NCBI GenBank assembly: GCA_947167105.1
Contig: CAMVGU010000002.1
Location: forward strand, 62,001-126,000
DNA length: 64,000 nucleotides
Reading direction: 5' to 3'
Source of the DNA: an uncultured Selenomonas sp.
GTDB lineage: Bacteria; Bacillota; Negativicutes; Selenomonadales; Selenomonadaceae
Below, in pieces: positions 15,662 through 25,018 of this stretch (positions are counted from its first letter, which is position 1; each line of letters opens with the position of its first letter). The notes beneath the pieces were generated by a model. The model saw nothing but the letters and a program-made list of their open reading frames with translations, was not told the DNA's origin and searched no databases. A program made the position numbers and the translations under genes.

Positions 15662-16420
15662 TCAGACCAAGCTTGCCTTCATGCGCGCCAGATACCCCCG
15701 CATCCTGAATACCGCCTTGGTATGCAACTGGGAGATGCGCGCCTCAGACAAATTCATAATCAGGCTTATCTCCTTGAGCGTAAGTTCTTCGTAGTAGTAC
15801 AGCGCAACTACCTTCTTCTCCTTGTCCGGCAAGCGCTCAATGGCAGCAGCCAACGTCTGCTGTAATTCACGTTTTTCCAGCTTCACGGAGGGGTCAGGAT
15901 CAGCTCCGGCGGGTATATCCGCCCTGAGATAATCATCCAGGGGAATGACCGTGGCGACGCTGATCTGGCTCTCCAGATTCTGCAGCTCCGGGACGGAAAG
16001 CCCCAGGGCCTCTGCCAATTCAGTATCTTCAGCAGGCCGTCCCAGCTTGTTTTCCAGCTCAAAGACTGTCTGCTCGTAATTTCGTATTTTTTGCCGCATC
16101 GTGACCGGTACCCAGTCCTTTTCCCGCAGGTAGTCCAGGATGGCTCCCCGCACACGGACTCCGGCATAGGTCTCAAATTTGTTCTTGCGGTCCGGGTCAA
16201 AGCGTTCTATTGCGTCCAGCAGGCCAAATACGCCGCTGCTCAGCAAATCATCCTTGTCAACATGGCTGGGCAGGCCGATAGCCACGCGCCCTGCCACCAC
16301 TTTCACCAAAGGCAGGTAATACTCTGCCAACTGGTTGCGCAATTCAATGCTCCTGCTTTGGCGGAAACGGCGCCACAGAGGGGTGACATCCATTTGATTT
16401 TCGCCTTCGCCAAACAGCAT
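15662..16420 (-). CDS. fliA: Flagellar RNA polymerase sigma factor (sigma-28, FliA/WhiG/SigD family)
   Basis: A 252-residue sigma factor. Region 2 is present (YYLPLVKVVAGRVAIGLP, then DKDDLLSSGVFGLLDAIERF and FETYAGVRVRGAILDYLRE), along with region 3 and region 4 (LPDKEKKVVALYYYEELTLK and the helix-turn-helix around LSEARISQLHTKA). The RGAILDYLR block is characteristic of the flagellar sigma-28 group. It directs RNA polymerase to late flagellar and chemotaxis genes. No anti-sigma flgM is visible in the window. GGAAGGAGG lies upstream. Confidence 0.93.
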   Translation of the reverse strand: MLFGEGENQMDVTPLWRRFRQSRSIELRNQLAEYYLPLVKVVAGRVAIGLPSHVDKDDLLSSGVFGLLDAIERFDPDRKNKFETYAGVRVRGAILDYLREKDWVPVTMRQKIRNYEQTVFELENKLGRPAEDTELAEALGLSVPELQNLESQISVATVIPLDDYLRADIPAGADPDPSVKLEKRELQQTLAAAIERLPDKEKKVVALYYYEELTLKEISLIMNLSEARISQLHTKAVFRMRGYLARMKASLV

Positions 16421-16476
16421 ACAGCCCCCTCCTTCCAGGCACCTTCCTCAAAGACACAAACCAACCTGGCAGGAAC

Positions 16477-16848
16477 TCACGGAGCAGGCGGCGGCTCTAC
16501 GCGGTTCAGGTTGTCTGCGGAAAAAGGCGTAAAGGACGCCTCCCCGCCTTCTGCTCCTGCATCCGTAGGGGACCCGTCCTCCTTTTCCGCTTCCTCGCTG
16601 CCACTCTCCTCTTCACTGCTTTCAGTTTCCTGCGGAAGCCCAATATTTTCATCAAAGCCGGCCCAGCCCTTGAGCTCCAGGATAAGGGCTGCCAGATAGC
16701 TCACCAGCCCCGCAACGATAAAGCCGGCCAGGCCCCGCAAAAATATCGTGGAAAAACGTGCCTCCGTAGCCAAGCCTGCCAGTCCAATCGCCAGCGCCGC
16801 AATCGCGCCGGCGATCAGTGCCATGCCTATCTTGAACAAGCTTTCCAC
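16477..16848 (-). CDS. Small membrane protein of the motility operon
   Basis: A 123-residue protein with an N-terminal half of two to three hydrophobic helices (GMALIAGAIAALAIGLAGLA; GLAGFIVAGLVSYLAALIL) and an acidic, probably disordered C-terminus. The GTG start at 16848 follows the cheD stop by eight bases. No family recognised. Its position between cheD and the sigma factor is shared with unnamed small genes in other Firmicutes motility operons, but its role is unknown. Confidence 0.65.
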   Translation of the reverse strand: MESLFKIGMALIAGAIAALAIGLAGLATEARFSTIFLRGLAGFIVAGLVSYLAALILELKGWAGFDENIGLPQETESSEEESGSEEAEKEDGSPTDAGAEGGEASFTPFSADNLNRVEPPPAP

Positions 16849-16856
16849 CTACTCGC

Positions 16857-17342
16857 TTAAATCAGTTTCTCACCCTTATTGATGGTTTTTACCGTATAGA
16901 CCCCATCCTCTAAATTGATGGAGACCGTGCGCCCGTATGTGCCCCCCGTGTCCTCGGCAACCAGCTTGATGCCCAAATCCTTCAGCATCTTCTTGGCCGC
17001 TTCGGCATTGCGTGCTCCCACACGCATGATATCAGTGGCATTGGCAAAGGCAAACATCTGTGCCCCGCCGGCAATCTTGGCCACCAGGCGCGCACGGGAC
17101 GCCCCAAGGGCCAGCACATCATTCAGCATCAGCGGCAGGCCCGTATCCGCGAATTTCGCCGGATTGTCACTGGCCCTGGCCTGGGTGCTGTCCGGCAGCA
17201 TGATATGCAGAAGACCGCCTATCTTGGTCTGCGGGTCATACAACGAGATGCCAATGCAAGACCCCAGCCCATAACTGATGACAGTAGCAGGTGCCTTGCC
17301 AACTTTATAGTCTGCCATGCCGACTCTGATCAGTTCTGGCAT
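16857..17342 (-). CDS. cheD: Chemoreceptor glutamine deamidase CheD
   Basis: A 161-residue CheD. The catalytic Cys29 is in ISYGLGSCIG and His46 in GGLLHIMLP, and the C-terminal conserved block GGTYGRTVSIN is present. CheD deamidates receptor glutamines and forms a complex with CheC. The ATG at 17342 lies nine bases after GGAG and one base after the cheC stop; a TTG three codons upstream is rejected. The residue six before the cysteine is Ser rather than the Thr seen in some homologues. Confidence 0.92.
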   Translation of the reverse strand: MPELIRVGMADYKVGKAPATVISYGLGSCIGISLYDPQTKIGGLLHIMLPDSTQARASDNPAKFADTGLPLMLNDVLALGASRARLVAKIAGGAQMFAFANATDIMRVGARNAEAAKKMLKDLGIKLVAEDTGGTYGRTVSINLEDGVYTVKTINKGEKLI

Positions 17343-17343
17343 A

Positions 17344-17958
17344 TCACTCAACTCCTACTGCCGAAATTATCGTTTCCAATGAGCCTGGGTCAGGAACAAG
17401 GAAGAAATGCCCATTGATGCCATCATCTTCAGACAGGAACTCTGTCTCTATGACCAGTGCCTGGTCACCCATCTGGCCCAGCTGCACAAGCACAATATTC
17501 AGAATGGCTCCTGCCATGTCCATGGCCAGTGCCGGGATGGAAGGCAGCATGGCCAGCTGGGTAAAGGTAAAGAAGGCGTTCAGGTACGCCCCTGCCAGGA
17601 TGTTGCCGATTTCCATCAGCGCCGACTCATCCATGAAGTCCAGCTTCGTGGTTGTGCCCACGGGACGCCCCATCAGGGTATCTACCAGATAGAATGCGCT
17701 TCTCTGGGGCAGCAGGAACAGGATATTGCCCGGAGCCTTGCCATAGACCCTCAGGAAGACGCCGACCACAATCGTGTCCGGGCCGCCCACCAGATCCGGC
17801 ACTGCCTCCAGGGGCACCATCGCCACATCGGGCACATTCATGTCGATACGGCGGTTGATGACCTGGGACAGGGCCGTGGCCGAATTGCCCGCCCCGATAT
17901 TGCCGATTTCTTTCAGCGCATCCATTTGGGCTGGCGAAAGGTCAAATTCATCTTTCAT
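17344..17958 (-). CDS. cheC: CheY-P phosphatase CheC
   Basis: A 204-residue CheC with the two expected phosphatase centres: LKEIGNIGAGNSATALS near the N-terminus and LMEIGNILAGAYLNAF in the middle, each with the E-x-x-N pair. CheC dephosphorylates CheY-P and binds CheD for adaptation. The start is placed at the ATG preceded by GAGGTG; a longer frame begins inside that site. It is translationally coupled to cheD. Confidence 0.92.
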   Translation of the reverse strand: MKDEFDLSPAQMDALKEIGNIGAGNSATALSQVINRRIDMNVPDVAMVPLEAVPDLVGGPDTIVVGVFLRVYGKAPGNILFLLPQRSAFYLVDTLMGRPVGTTTKLDFMDESALMEIGNILAGAYLNAFFTFTQLAMLPSIPALAMDMAGAILNIVLVQLGQMGDQALVIETEFLSEDDGINGHFFLVPDPGSLETIISAVGVE

Positions 17959-18024
17959 AGTCAGACACCTCATTCACATAGCACGATCGCACCGGCCTGC
18001 ATAGCGGAGCCTGCCGGCTCCTGA

Positions 18025-18486
18025 TTATTTGCCGTCCTTGGGCATGCCGACTATCTCTTCCAGGTTCAGCATGATGATCAGCCTGCCCTCCACGTTGCCG
18101 ATGCCCGACAGGAAGCGCGTATCCTTCGCGTTGATGGCCTTCTTGGAATCAATGGGCTTATTGTCAATGGTCATGACCTCCGTCACCGCATCCACGAGCA
18201 TGCCCACATGCAGCTCATCCACGGTCACGGTCACAATGCGGGTGCTGTCCGTATAGGGGGTCTCTGCCAGTCCCAGGCGCTGCTTCAGGTCGATGACCGG
18301 CAGCACGGAGCCGCGCAGGTTGATGACACCCTTGATGAAGTCAGCCGCAAAGGGGACACGGGTAATATCCGTGAGATTGCGGATTTCCTGGACATTCAGG
18401 ATGCTGACACCATATTCCTCATCCAGGAGCTTGAAGGCCACTACCTGCGTTTCCTCCTGGGTTCCATTCTGCTTATCTTCAGCCAT
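18025..18486 (-). CDS. cheW: Chemotaxis coupling protein CheW
   Basis: A 153-residue single-domain CheW. Recognisable blocks are VVAFKLLDEEYGVSILNVQE, VPFAADFIKGVINLRGSVLP and the late VEGRLIIMLNLEEI. It couples chemoreceptors to CheA. It lies between cheA (13 bases upstream) and cheC (66 bases downstream), with a strong upstream AGGAGG. Confidence 0.94.
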   Translation of the reverse strand: MAEDKQNGTQEETQVVAFKLLDEEYGVSILNVQEIRNLTDITRVPFAADFIKGVINLRGSVLPVIDLKQRLGLAETPYTDSTRIVTVTVDELHVGMLVDAVTEVMTIDNKPIDSKKAINAKDTRFLSGIGNVEGRLIIMLNLEEIVGMPKDGK

Positions 18487-18499
18487 TTTGCCTGCCTCC

Positions 18500-20578
18500 T
18501 TACTGCATCATAGTCGCAACATCGAGAATCAGCGCCACGCGGCCATCGCCGAGCACCGTCGCGCCGGAGAACATCTTCAGGCCGGCAAAGAGATTGCCCA
18601 GGGTCTTGATGACGATTTCCTGCTGCCCGATGAGGTTATCCACCACTATGCCTGCCTTGGCCTCGCCGGCATGCACGACCACCACGAAGAGTTCATCCGA
18701 ATCCTTGACATGGGGCACCTGCAGGAGCTGCTCCATGCGGATAATCGGGATGATCTCGCCGCGCAGCACCATGACCTCCTTGTTCTGGACGGTCTGGATA
18801 TCGGAAGGCTGGATATTGACAGTGCTGTCGATGGAGCCCAGGGGGATGGCGTACATCTCCTCCTGCACCTGCACCAGCATGGCTTGGATGATAGCCAGGG
18901 TCAGGGGCAGCTTGATCTTGAAGACAGAGCCTTCATCAATGCGGGTCTCGACATCTACGTGGCCGGACAGGGACTCTATCTTGCTGCGCACCACGTCCAT
19001 GCCGACGCCGCGGCCGGAAATATCGCTGATCTTTTCCGCCGTGGAGAAGCCGGGCAGGAAGATCAGGCGTACGGCATCCGCATCATCCAGCTTGTCTGCT
19101 TCCTCCTGGGAAATCATGCCCTTCTCCACGGCCTTGTTGCGAATCTTGTCCGCATTGATGCCGGCGCCGTCGTCCGTGACCATAATGACCACGTTGTTGC
19201 CTTCGTGGCGGGCAATAAGCCCCACCTCACCGGTACGGGGCTTGCCTTTCGCCTCGCGGTCGTCAGGATGCTCCACGCCGTGATCCAGGGAGTTGCGCAA
19301 AAGGTGCATGATGGGATCGCCGATCTCATCGATAACCGTGCGGTCAAGCTCTGTCTCCTCGCCCTCGATGGTCAGGTTAATCTCCTTATTCAGTTCCTTG
19401 GAGACATCGCGCACCATGCGGGGGAAGCGGTTGAACACGGCGGAGACCGGGACCATGCGCACCTTCATGACGATGTTCTGCAGGTCGGTGGTCACGCGAT
19501 CCATCTGCTCCAGGGTCTCTGTCAGCTCGGTCAGGCGATGGGTCTGGCCGATCTGCTCCAGGCGTACCTTATTGATGACCAGCTCGCCCATCAGATTCAT
19601 CAGGGTATCGAGCTTGTCGATATCCACGCGGACGCTCTGGCTCTGGTGCTGCTTCTTCTGGGCCGCCGGAGCCGCAGGCTTTGCCGCCGGTTTCGGGGCA
19701 GCCTTGGGTGCCGCGGGAGGCGCTGCAGGAGGCGGCGCTGCCGCAGCCACTGCCTGGGGAGCCGGTGCTGCCGGGGCAGGTGCCTCCTCCGGCTTCTTGT
19801 CCGGGTCCACGATTTCAGTCTGGATCTTGTCTATCTCCGAAATCGCGCCCAGGGTTTCCTCAACAGCCTTGGGCTCTGCTCCCGTGACCAGCAGGATATC
19901 GAAGGAATGCTCGAATTTTTCCTGCTCCAGGTCTTCCGCCGGAGGTACGGTCTTAATGACATCGCCCATTTCATCCAGCGCATTCATGACCATGTAGGAA
20001 CGGGCAGACTTCAAAAGGCAGGTATCCGCCAAAGTCACCTTGATGTGTATGCCCTGGAGTCCGCCGTCCCTGGCCTGGCGCAGCATATCCTTGTCCACAT
20101 CGGTAAGCTCCATGCCACCTGCGGCCGTCGGGCCTGCCGGTGCAGCTCCGGCGGGAGCCGCGGGAGCACCTGCAGGAGCCGCCGTTGGAGGAAGCGTACC
20201 CTTGGATATGGAGGAGAGCTTGGCAACCAGGTCCGAGACATCTACCACATCTTCCCCTTCACCGTTGCCCACGCTGTCCACCATCTGCTCCAGGGAATCC
20301 AGGCATTTGAAGAGGGTGTCGATAATATCCTCATTGAGCTTCAGCTGCTCCTTGCGGATAAGATCCAGCACATCCTCCATTTCATGGGTCAGCTCGGCAG
20401 TCCTGTTGAATCCCATGGTAGCGGACATGCCCTTCAGTGTATGCGCATTGCGAAAGATGTCATTGACTACGGATAAATCCTCCGAGTTCTCTTCCAAGCT
20501 TAAGAGGCCTTCGTTCAGGGACTGAAGATGTTCATGCGATTCATCCAGGAACATATCCATATACTGATTGGTTTCCAT
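18500..20578 (-). CDS. cheA: Chemotaxis histidine kinase CheA
   Basis: A 692-residue CheA with all five domains. P1 carries the phospho-accepting His46 in FRNAHTLKGMSA; P2 (about 165-250) would bind CheY/CheB; P3 is the dimerisation helix pair (about 325-390). P4 is the ATPase, with NSLDHGVEHP, DDGAGI and GRGVGMDVV; P5 is CheW-like at the C-terminus. Long Ala/Pro-rich linkers separate P1-P2 and P2-P3 (about 130-150 and 265-320). CheA transfers phosphate to CheY and CheB. Confidence 0.96.
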   Translation of the reverse strand: METNQYMDMFLDESHEHLQSLNEGLLSLEENSEDLSVVNDIFRNAHTLKGMSATMGFNRTAELTHEMEDVLDLIRKEQLKLNEDIIDTLFKCLDSLEQMVDSVGNGEGEDVVDVSDLVAKLSSISKGTLPPTAAPAGAPAAPAGAAPAGPTAAGGMELTDVDKDMLRQARDGGLQGIHIKVTLADTCLLKSARSYMVMNALDEMGDVIKTVPPAEDLEQEKFEHSFDILLVTGAEPKAVEETLGAISEIDKIQTEIVDPDKKPEEAPAPAAPAPQAVAAAAPPPAAPPAAPKAAPKPAAKPAAPAAQKKQHQSQSVRVDIDKLDTLMNLMGELVINKVRLEQIGQTHRLTELTETLEQMDRVTTDLQNIVMKVRMVPVSAVFNRFPRMVRDVSKELNKEINLTIEGEETELDRTVIDEIGDPIMHLLRNSLDHGVEHPDDREAKGKPRTGEVGLIARHEGNNVVIMVTDDGAGINADKIRNKAVEKGMISQEEADKLDDADAVRLIFLPGFSTAEKISDISGRGVGMDVVRSKIESLSGHVDVETRIDEGSVFKIKLPLTLAIIQAMLVQVQEEMYAIPLGSIDSTVNIQPSDIQTVQNKEVMVLRGEIIPIIRMEQLLQVPHVKDSDELFVVVVHAGEAKAGIVVDNLIGQQEIVIKTLGNLFAGLKMFSGATVLGDGRVALILDVATMMQ

Positions 20579-20598
20579 TTTTATTCCCCCTAATCCTA

Positions 20599-21831
20599 TT
20601 ATCTCTTCACGGCCTCGACGATGGCCTGGGCTATCTCCTGTACCGGCCTTATCTCATCTGCCAGCCCTGCGTCCACCACGGCCTTGGGCATGCCGTAGAC
20701 CACGCAGGTATTTTCATCCTGGGCGATGCTGTAGCCGCCGGCTGATTTGATCTTGCCCATCCCCTCGCAGCCATCGCAGCCCATCCCGGTCATAATGACC
20801 GCAACCAGCTTCTGCCCCAGGCCTGCTACGGAATCATAGGTCACATTGACTGCCGGTCGGTGATTTCCCACCGGCGGGTCCTGCCCCAGGACTATTTTTT
20901 TTACCTTGCCATCCAGCTTAAGCCGCATGTGGTAATTGCCCGGTGCTATATATACACGGCCCGGCTCAATCACATCCCCATCCTCGGCCTCTTTCACCGA
21001 AATCTCGGATATGGCATCGAGCCTGCCGGCCAGGGCCTTGGTAAAGCCTGCGGGCATATGCTGCACCACCAGCACGCCGCAGGGCAGCTGGCCGGGCAGG
21101 CGGGTAATGACATTCTGCAGGGCCTGGGGGCCACCGGTGGATGTGCCGATGACTACCAGCTTATCTGCACCCTTGCCGCCGGGCCCCATTTTCACCGGAG
21201 ATGGCTTGGTCGGCGGGTCCGGAGGCTGATGGCGGGGCTTGCCCTCCAGCAGGGGATTGTACCTCTGGCCGCCGTAGGGATTGCTGCCCGGTGCCTTGGG
21301 CTTAGGCGGCTGGGGCGGCGGCGGAGGCTGATAGCCCCTCCGCTGGGGCACGGCCACCCGGCGCATGGCCGGCGGGCCCTCCTTGGCGACAGGGCTGGGA
21401 CGTTCCTTGGGCAGGGAATCCGGCATCAGCCTCGTCACCCTGGCCTGGGCCGCTATGCGGCACTTTTCCAGGATTTCACTTGCAATGCCGTCAATCTTGG
21501 AAATGGAGCCCCCTGCCTTGCTGATGAAATCCACAGCCCCCAGCTCCAGGGATCTGATGGTCTGCTCCGTCCCCGCCTGGGTCAGGCTGGACAGCATGAC
21601 CACCGGGGTGGGCTGATCACGCATAATGATTTCCAGCGCCTTCAGTCCATCCATGACCGGCATATTGACATCCATGGTCACCACATCCGGCGACAGCTCC
21701 AGCACCTTGTTGACGGCCTCCTGGCCATCCCTGGCAACACCTGCTGTCTCAAAATCCGGCTGCCGGTTGAAGAGATCCGTTAAAACCTGGCGCATGAACG
21801 CCGAATCATCAGCTATCAACACACGGATCAT
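20599..21831 (-). CDS. cheB: Chemotaxis response regulator / methylesterase CheB
   Basis: A 410-residue protein. The receiver domain (1-120) has phospho-acceptor Asp54 in TMDVNMPVMDG; the C-terminal CheB esterase has Ser231 (GTSTGG), His258 (VQHMPAG) and Asp353 (GMGCDG). The linker (about 140-220) is unusually long and Pro-rich (YQPPPPPQPPKPKAP). CheB removes methyl groups from, and can deamidate, receptors. No cheR lies in this window. The ATG at 21831 is eight bases from AGAGGGG. Confidence 0.94.
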   Translation of the reverse strand: MIRVLIADDSAFMRQVLTDLFNRQPDFETAGVARDGQEAVNKVLELSPDVVTMDVNMPVMDGLKALEIIMRDQPTPVVMLSSLTQAGTEQTIRSLELGAVDFISKAGGSISKIDGIASEILEKCRIAAQARVTRLMPDSLPKERPSPVAKEGPPAMRRVAVPQRRGYQPPPPPQPPKPKAPGSNPYGGQRYNPLLEGKPRHQPPDPPTKPSPVKMGPGGKGADKLVVIGTSTGGPQALQNVITRLPGQLPCGVLVVQHMPAGFTKALAGRLDAISEISVKEAEDGDVIEPGRVYIAPGNYHMRLKLDGKVKKIVLGQDPPVGNHRPAVNVTYDSVAGLGQKLVAVIMTGMGCDGCEGMGKIKSAGGYSIAQDENTCVVYGMPKAVVDAGLADEIRPVQEIAQAIVEAVKR

Positions 21832-21862
21832 CTGGCTCACCCCTCTACGTCAGCCCCTATAC

Positions 21863-22561
21863 TCACGCTTTCCAGCCGCCCTCAAGAACCCCCTTGGCAA
21901 TGGAGGTTCTCTGCACTGAAAAGAGATAATGGACTATCTTATTGACGGTTGCCCTGGGCAGTTCGCCAAAGGAAACCCCCACATGATAAATCGGATGTTC
22001 TTCCTCGGGATTCACGGGCCAGCAACGCACCACGCGCCCCATCACATCAACAGGGCCCAAATCCGGTATGTTGTCAATCTCCAGGCCCACCTGGGTGCCC
22101 GTCAGCACAACCCGGTCAATGGCAAAGCAAAGCCCGTTGCCGCTGAGGTCTACTACCTGGGCATCTATGGGGTCTGAAATCGTGCCCTCATCGTCCACCA
22201 GGCGGAGCTGCACCGTATGGTCGAGCCTTACGCGCACATAATCCCTGCCCTGGTGACGTTTCACCTGCTCAGGCTTAGTCACATACCAGACATTGATGTC
22301 CCTGCCCCGCTTGGCTTGTCTTTCAAAAACCACAGGGAAGGTATAGCGGCATTCCGTATCCGTCACCAGGGCCATAAACTCCGCCAGGGGCTGGATTTGC
22401 AGTTCCTCCCCCTCGCTGTCCTTGGGAGCTGCCACCACCATGGACTTGATATTGACTTCCTGGATACGGCTCGTATACTGCTCAGGTTCGCCTTCAATAT
22501 AAAAACTGACGGTCTGGCCTGCCTTCAAAACTTTCCCTGCTTTTAATAATTCGCCCGTCAT
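21863..22561 (-). CDS. PilZ-domain flagellar brake protein (YcgR type)
   Basis: A 232-residue protein with an N-terminal YcgR-like domain and a C-terminal PilZ domain. The c-di-GMP binding motifs are both present: RDYVRVR (R-x-x-x-R) and DLSGNGLCF (D/N-x-S-x-x-G). Such proteins slow or reorient flagellar rotation when c-di-GMP is high. The ATG at 22561 follows GGAGG by about ten bases; the longer frame has no site. It lies between flhG and cheB. Confidence 0.88.
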   Translation of the reverse strand: MTGELLKAGKVLKAGQTVSFYIEGEPEQYTSRIQEVNIKSMVVAAPKDSEGEELQIQPLAEFMALVTDTECRYTFPVVFERQAKRGRDINVWYVTKPEQVKRHQGRDYVRVRLDHTVQLRLVDDEGTISDPIDAQVVDLSGNGLCFAIDRVVLTGTQVGLEIDNIPDLGPVDVMGRVVRCWPVNPEEEHPIYHVGVSFGELPRATVNKIVHYLFSVQRTSIAKGVLEGGWKA

Positions 22562-22580
22562 AAAAAAATTTCCTCCATGT

Positions 22581-23492
22581 TTAGTGCGAAAAATTAAAAA
22601 TTTGCTGTAGAAATCCTTTCCAGCCCCGCTTGACACTCATCGTGCTGCCGTAAAGGACGCTTGAGGCCAGCCCCCTCACACAACGCGCCGCCACTCCTGA
22701 CGGGCTCATGGCCAGAAATGGCTGCTGGCTGCGCACTGCACGGGTAACACCCATGTCCTCGAAAATGTAGCCCAGGCACTCCAGGGACATGTGCAGAAAG
22801 CGCTCGGAAGTCTGCTGCAGCTTGGCAACCACTTCCCGGCTCTCCTGCACATCATACACACGATTCACCACCAGCTTGAGGTTCGGCACGGAGGCATACA
22901 TGCTGTACGCCTTCATCACGGCGTAGGCATCGGTCAGGGCTGTAGGCTCGGGAGTCGTGACCAGCAGCACCTCGTCCGCCGCCAGGATGAAATCCATCAC
23001 GTTCTTGCCCAGGCCCGCCCCGGTGTCGATGAGGATGATATCCGCCAACTGGCCGCAGCCGGACAGCTTCTGCTGCAGCAGTTGCCTCTCCTCATAAGAG
23101 AAATCAACTGCCTTTTCGATACCTGAACCCCCGGAGATATAATCAATGCCATAGGGCCCGTGTACCATCACATCGCTGAGCTCTGTGCCTGCTTCCAGGA
23201 GATTCAGCAAATGCTTCTTGGATACGCTGCCCAGTATGACATCCACGTTGGCCATGCCTAAGTCCGCATCAATGAGCAGCACCCGCTGCCCTGCTTCCCT
23301 GAGAGCAATAGCCAGGTTTACCGCCAGGTTGGTCTTGCCGACCCCGCCCTTGCCGCTGGTGATGGCCATGACCCTGGCCCCGTTTCCCCCTCCCAGGAAG
23401 CTGCCGCGGGAGGGCGGTGCATATTCCTTTTTTTCTGCCGTGCCCTGGGACGTTCCTACCAGTTGGCGCAGCCGTGTCGCCTGATCACTCAT
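22581..23492 (-). CDS. flhG: Flagellar number regulator FlhG (MinD-like ATPase)
   Basis: A 303-residue MinD/ParA-family ATPase. The deviant Walker A is TSGKGGVGKTNLAVNLA, then LLIDADLGMANVDV, and the Walker B-like DIILIDTGAG. FlhG controls flagellar number and placement by acting on FlhF and C-ring assembly. It starts one base after the flhF stop, so the two are translationally coupled. Confidence 0.93.
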   Translation of the reverse strand: MSDQATRLRQLVGTSQGTAEKKEYAPPSRGSFLGGGNGARVMAITSGKGGVGKTNLAVNLAIALREAGQRVLLIDADLGMANVDVILGSVSKKHLLNLLEAGTELSDVMVHGPYGIDYISGGSGIEKAVDFSYEERQLLQQKLSGCGQLADIILIDTGAGLGKNVMDFILAADEVLLVTTPEPTALTDAYAVMKAYSMYASVPNLKLVVNRVYDVQESREVVAKLQQTSERFLHMSLECLGYIFEDMGVTRAVRSQQPFLAMSPSGVAARCVRGLASSVLYGSTMSVKRGWKGFLQQIFNFSH

Positions 23493-23493
23493 G

Positions 23494-25017
23494 TCATTCC
23501 CTCAGCAAAAGCTCTGCCAGCTGGGCAGGGGTTGCAGGGATGATATCATCCGGCACACTTTGCCCATTTGTCAGATAGGAGAGCGCGATTTCCTTGTCCC
23601 GCAGCAAATTCAGGATCAGACCCACGCTGCTGGTCTCATCTGTTTTGGTAAATATCACCCGGTCAGGATTGCATACGGAAAATTTTTCCAGTATGTCCGC
23701 CGCATCGCGGCTTTTCGTGGTAGCACTCATCACCAGATGCTTCTCGATGCGCTTGTCCACGGCCAAAAATTCCTGTAATTCCTTCATCTGGTATTCATTG
23801 TGCTGGCTGCGGCCGGCAGTATCAATCAGCAACAGATCCTTGTCCCGATGCTTATGGAGAGCGACCTTCAGCTCCTGGGGGGTATAGACAATCTCCAGGG
23901 GCAGGCCGATGATATCGGAATATGTCTTAAGCTGCTCAACCGCAGATATGCGATAGGTATCCGCCGTAATCAGCGCTGCCTTCACGCCCTTTTCCAGTAC
24001 GAAGCGGGCCGCAATCTTGGCCAGGGTGGTGGTCTTGCCCACCCCGGTGGCGCCTATCAGTGCCACCGTGCGCACGCCGTGACGGTTTAGCTGGATGCCC
24101 TCCGAGAAATTCACCACCCGGTCCAGATATTCTGCCAGGATTTCCCTGGCCTTGGGGTCAAGGCAATCCAGCAGGGGACTTCCCGCCGGTGCCTGGGCCG
24201 CCATGTCCTTCAGGATGTCCTCCCCCACTTCCTGGCGGCGCAGCGCCTCCTGGAGGGAAATCTCATCCTTGGGCTGATCCTTGCTCATTACCTGGGCCAG
24301 CAAGGTCTTCATCTGGGCAAGTTCTTCTTCCAGCTTGTGTATCTTGGCTGCATCTTCCTGGCTTTGCTGCTGCATTTCTCTTACATCTGCCTCTTCTGCT
24401 GCTTCTGCTGTTTCTTCTTCTGCTGCTATTTCTTCTTCTGTTTCTGCTTCTACCGGCTCTGCTTCTTCCTCCGCAGAGCCTGTATCTGCCATAGCGGGTT
24501 CTGCTTCAGCCCCCAGGGCTTCCTGTCGGGCAAGAACCGCGTCCACGGCCTGCATCAGGGAATCCCTGGAAACTGGGGGCTGCTCCCCCTGGGGCTTGCC
24601 GTCACCGGCTCCTCGCTGGGGAGGCTTGTAATCAAGGGCTTCCTGCCACTCCGGCGGCAGGGTGATGCGGGGCCTCAGTTCCTCCTCCCCCTGTTCCTGA
24701 CGCTTAAACTGGGGCGCCTGGATTGGTGACGACACCAAATCAATTCCCGCCTGGGTGCCGTTGGTCTTATACTGCCCCAGCACCTGGGGCGGCACCAGGG
24801 GCATGGCGGGCCTCCCCCCCGGAGCACTGCGCTTCCCTCCCTGGGGCTGGTCTTCCACCGCCGCGGTCACCTCTACCACGTCCTTGCTCTTATAGCCCAG
24901 GAAGCCTCCCTCCTGGTATTTTTTCGTATGCAGGATGACCGCATCCCGGCCCAGCTCACTCTTTACCTCTTCCATGGCCTCCTTCATGGAAGGAGCCTTG
25001 ACCACCTTGATTTGCAC
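23494..25017 (-). CDS. flhF: Flagellar placement GTPase FlhF
   Basis: A 507-residue SRP-family GTPase. It has a short N-terminal region (MQIKVVKAPSMKEAM), a long disordered middle with an extremely Glu/Ala-rich stretch (about 175-225), then N and G domains with GATGVGKTTTLAKIAARF, LITADTYRISAVEQL, LIDTAGRSQHNE and FTKTDETSSVG. FlhF directs flagellar position together with FlhG. The GTG start lies one base after the flhA stop. Confidence 0.94.
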   Translation of the reverse strand: MQIKVVKAPSMKEAMEEVKSELGRDAVILHTKKYQEGGFLGYKSKDVVEVTAAVEDQPQGGKRSAPGGRPAMPLVPPQVLGQYKTNGTQAGIDLVSSPIQAPQFKRQEQGEEELRPRITLPPEWQEALDYKPPQRGAGDGKPQGEQPPVSRDSLMQAVDAVLARQEALGAEAEPAMADTGSAEEEAEPVEAETEEEIAAEEETAEAAEEADVREMQQQSQEDAAKIHKLEEELAQMKTLLAQVMSKDQPKDEISLQEALRRQEVGEDILKDMAAQAPAGSPLLDCLDPKAREILAEYLDRVVNFSEGIQLNRHGVRTVALIGATGVGKTTTLAKIAARFVLEKGVKAALITADTYRISAVEQLKTYSDIIGLPLEIVYTPQELKVALHKHRDKDLLLIDTAGRSQHNEYQMKELQEFLAVDKRIEKHLVMSATTKSRDAADILEKFSVCNPDRVIFTKTDETSSVGLILNLLRDKEIALSYLTNGQSVPDDIIPATPAQLAELLLRE

Positions 25018-25018
25018 G

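Noticed and set aside
18293..20476. Long plus-strand frame of 727 codons opposite cheA
   Set aside because: It mirrors cheA and cheW in a GC-rich region, is rich in His/Leu/Gln from antisense codons and has no domain. Similar long frames opposite flhA, glgP, the DUF4127 gene and the GH13-GH77 gene are rejected for the same reason.
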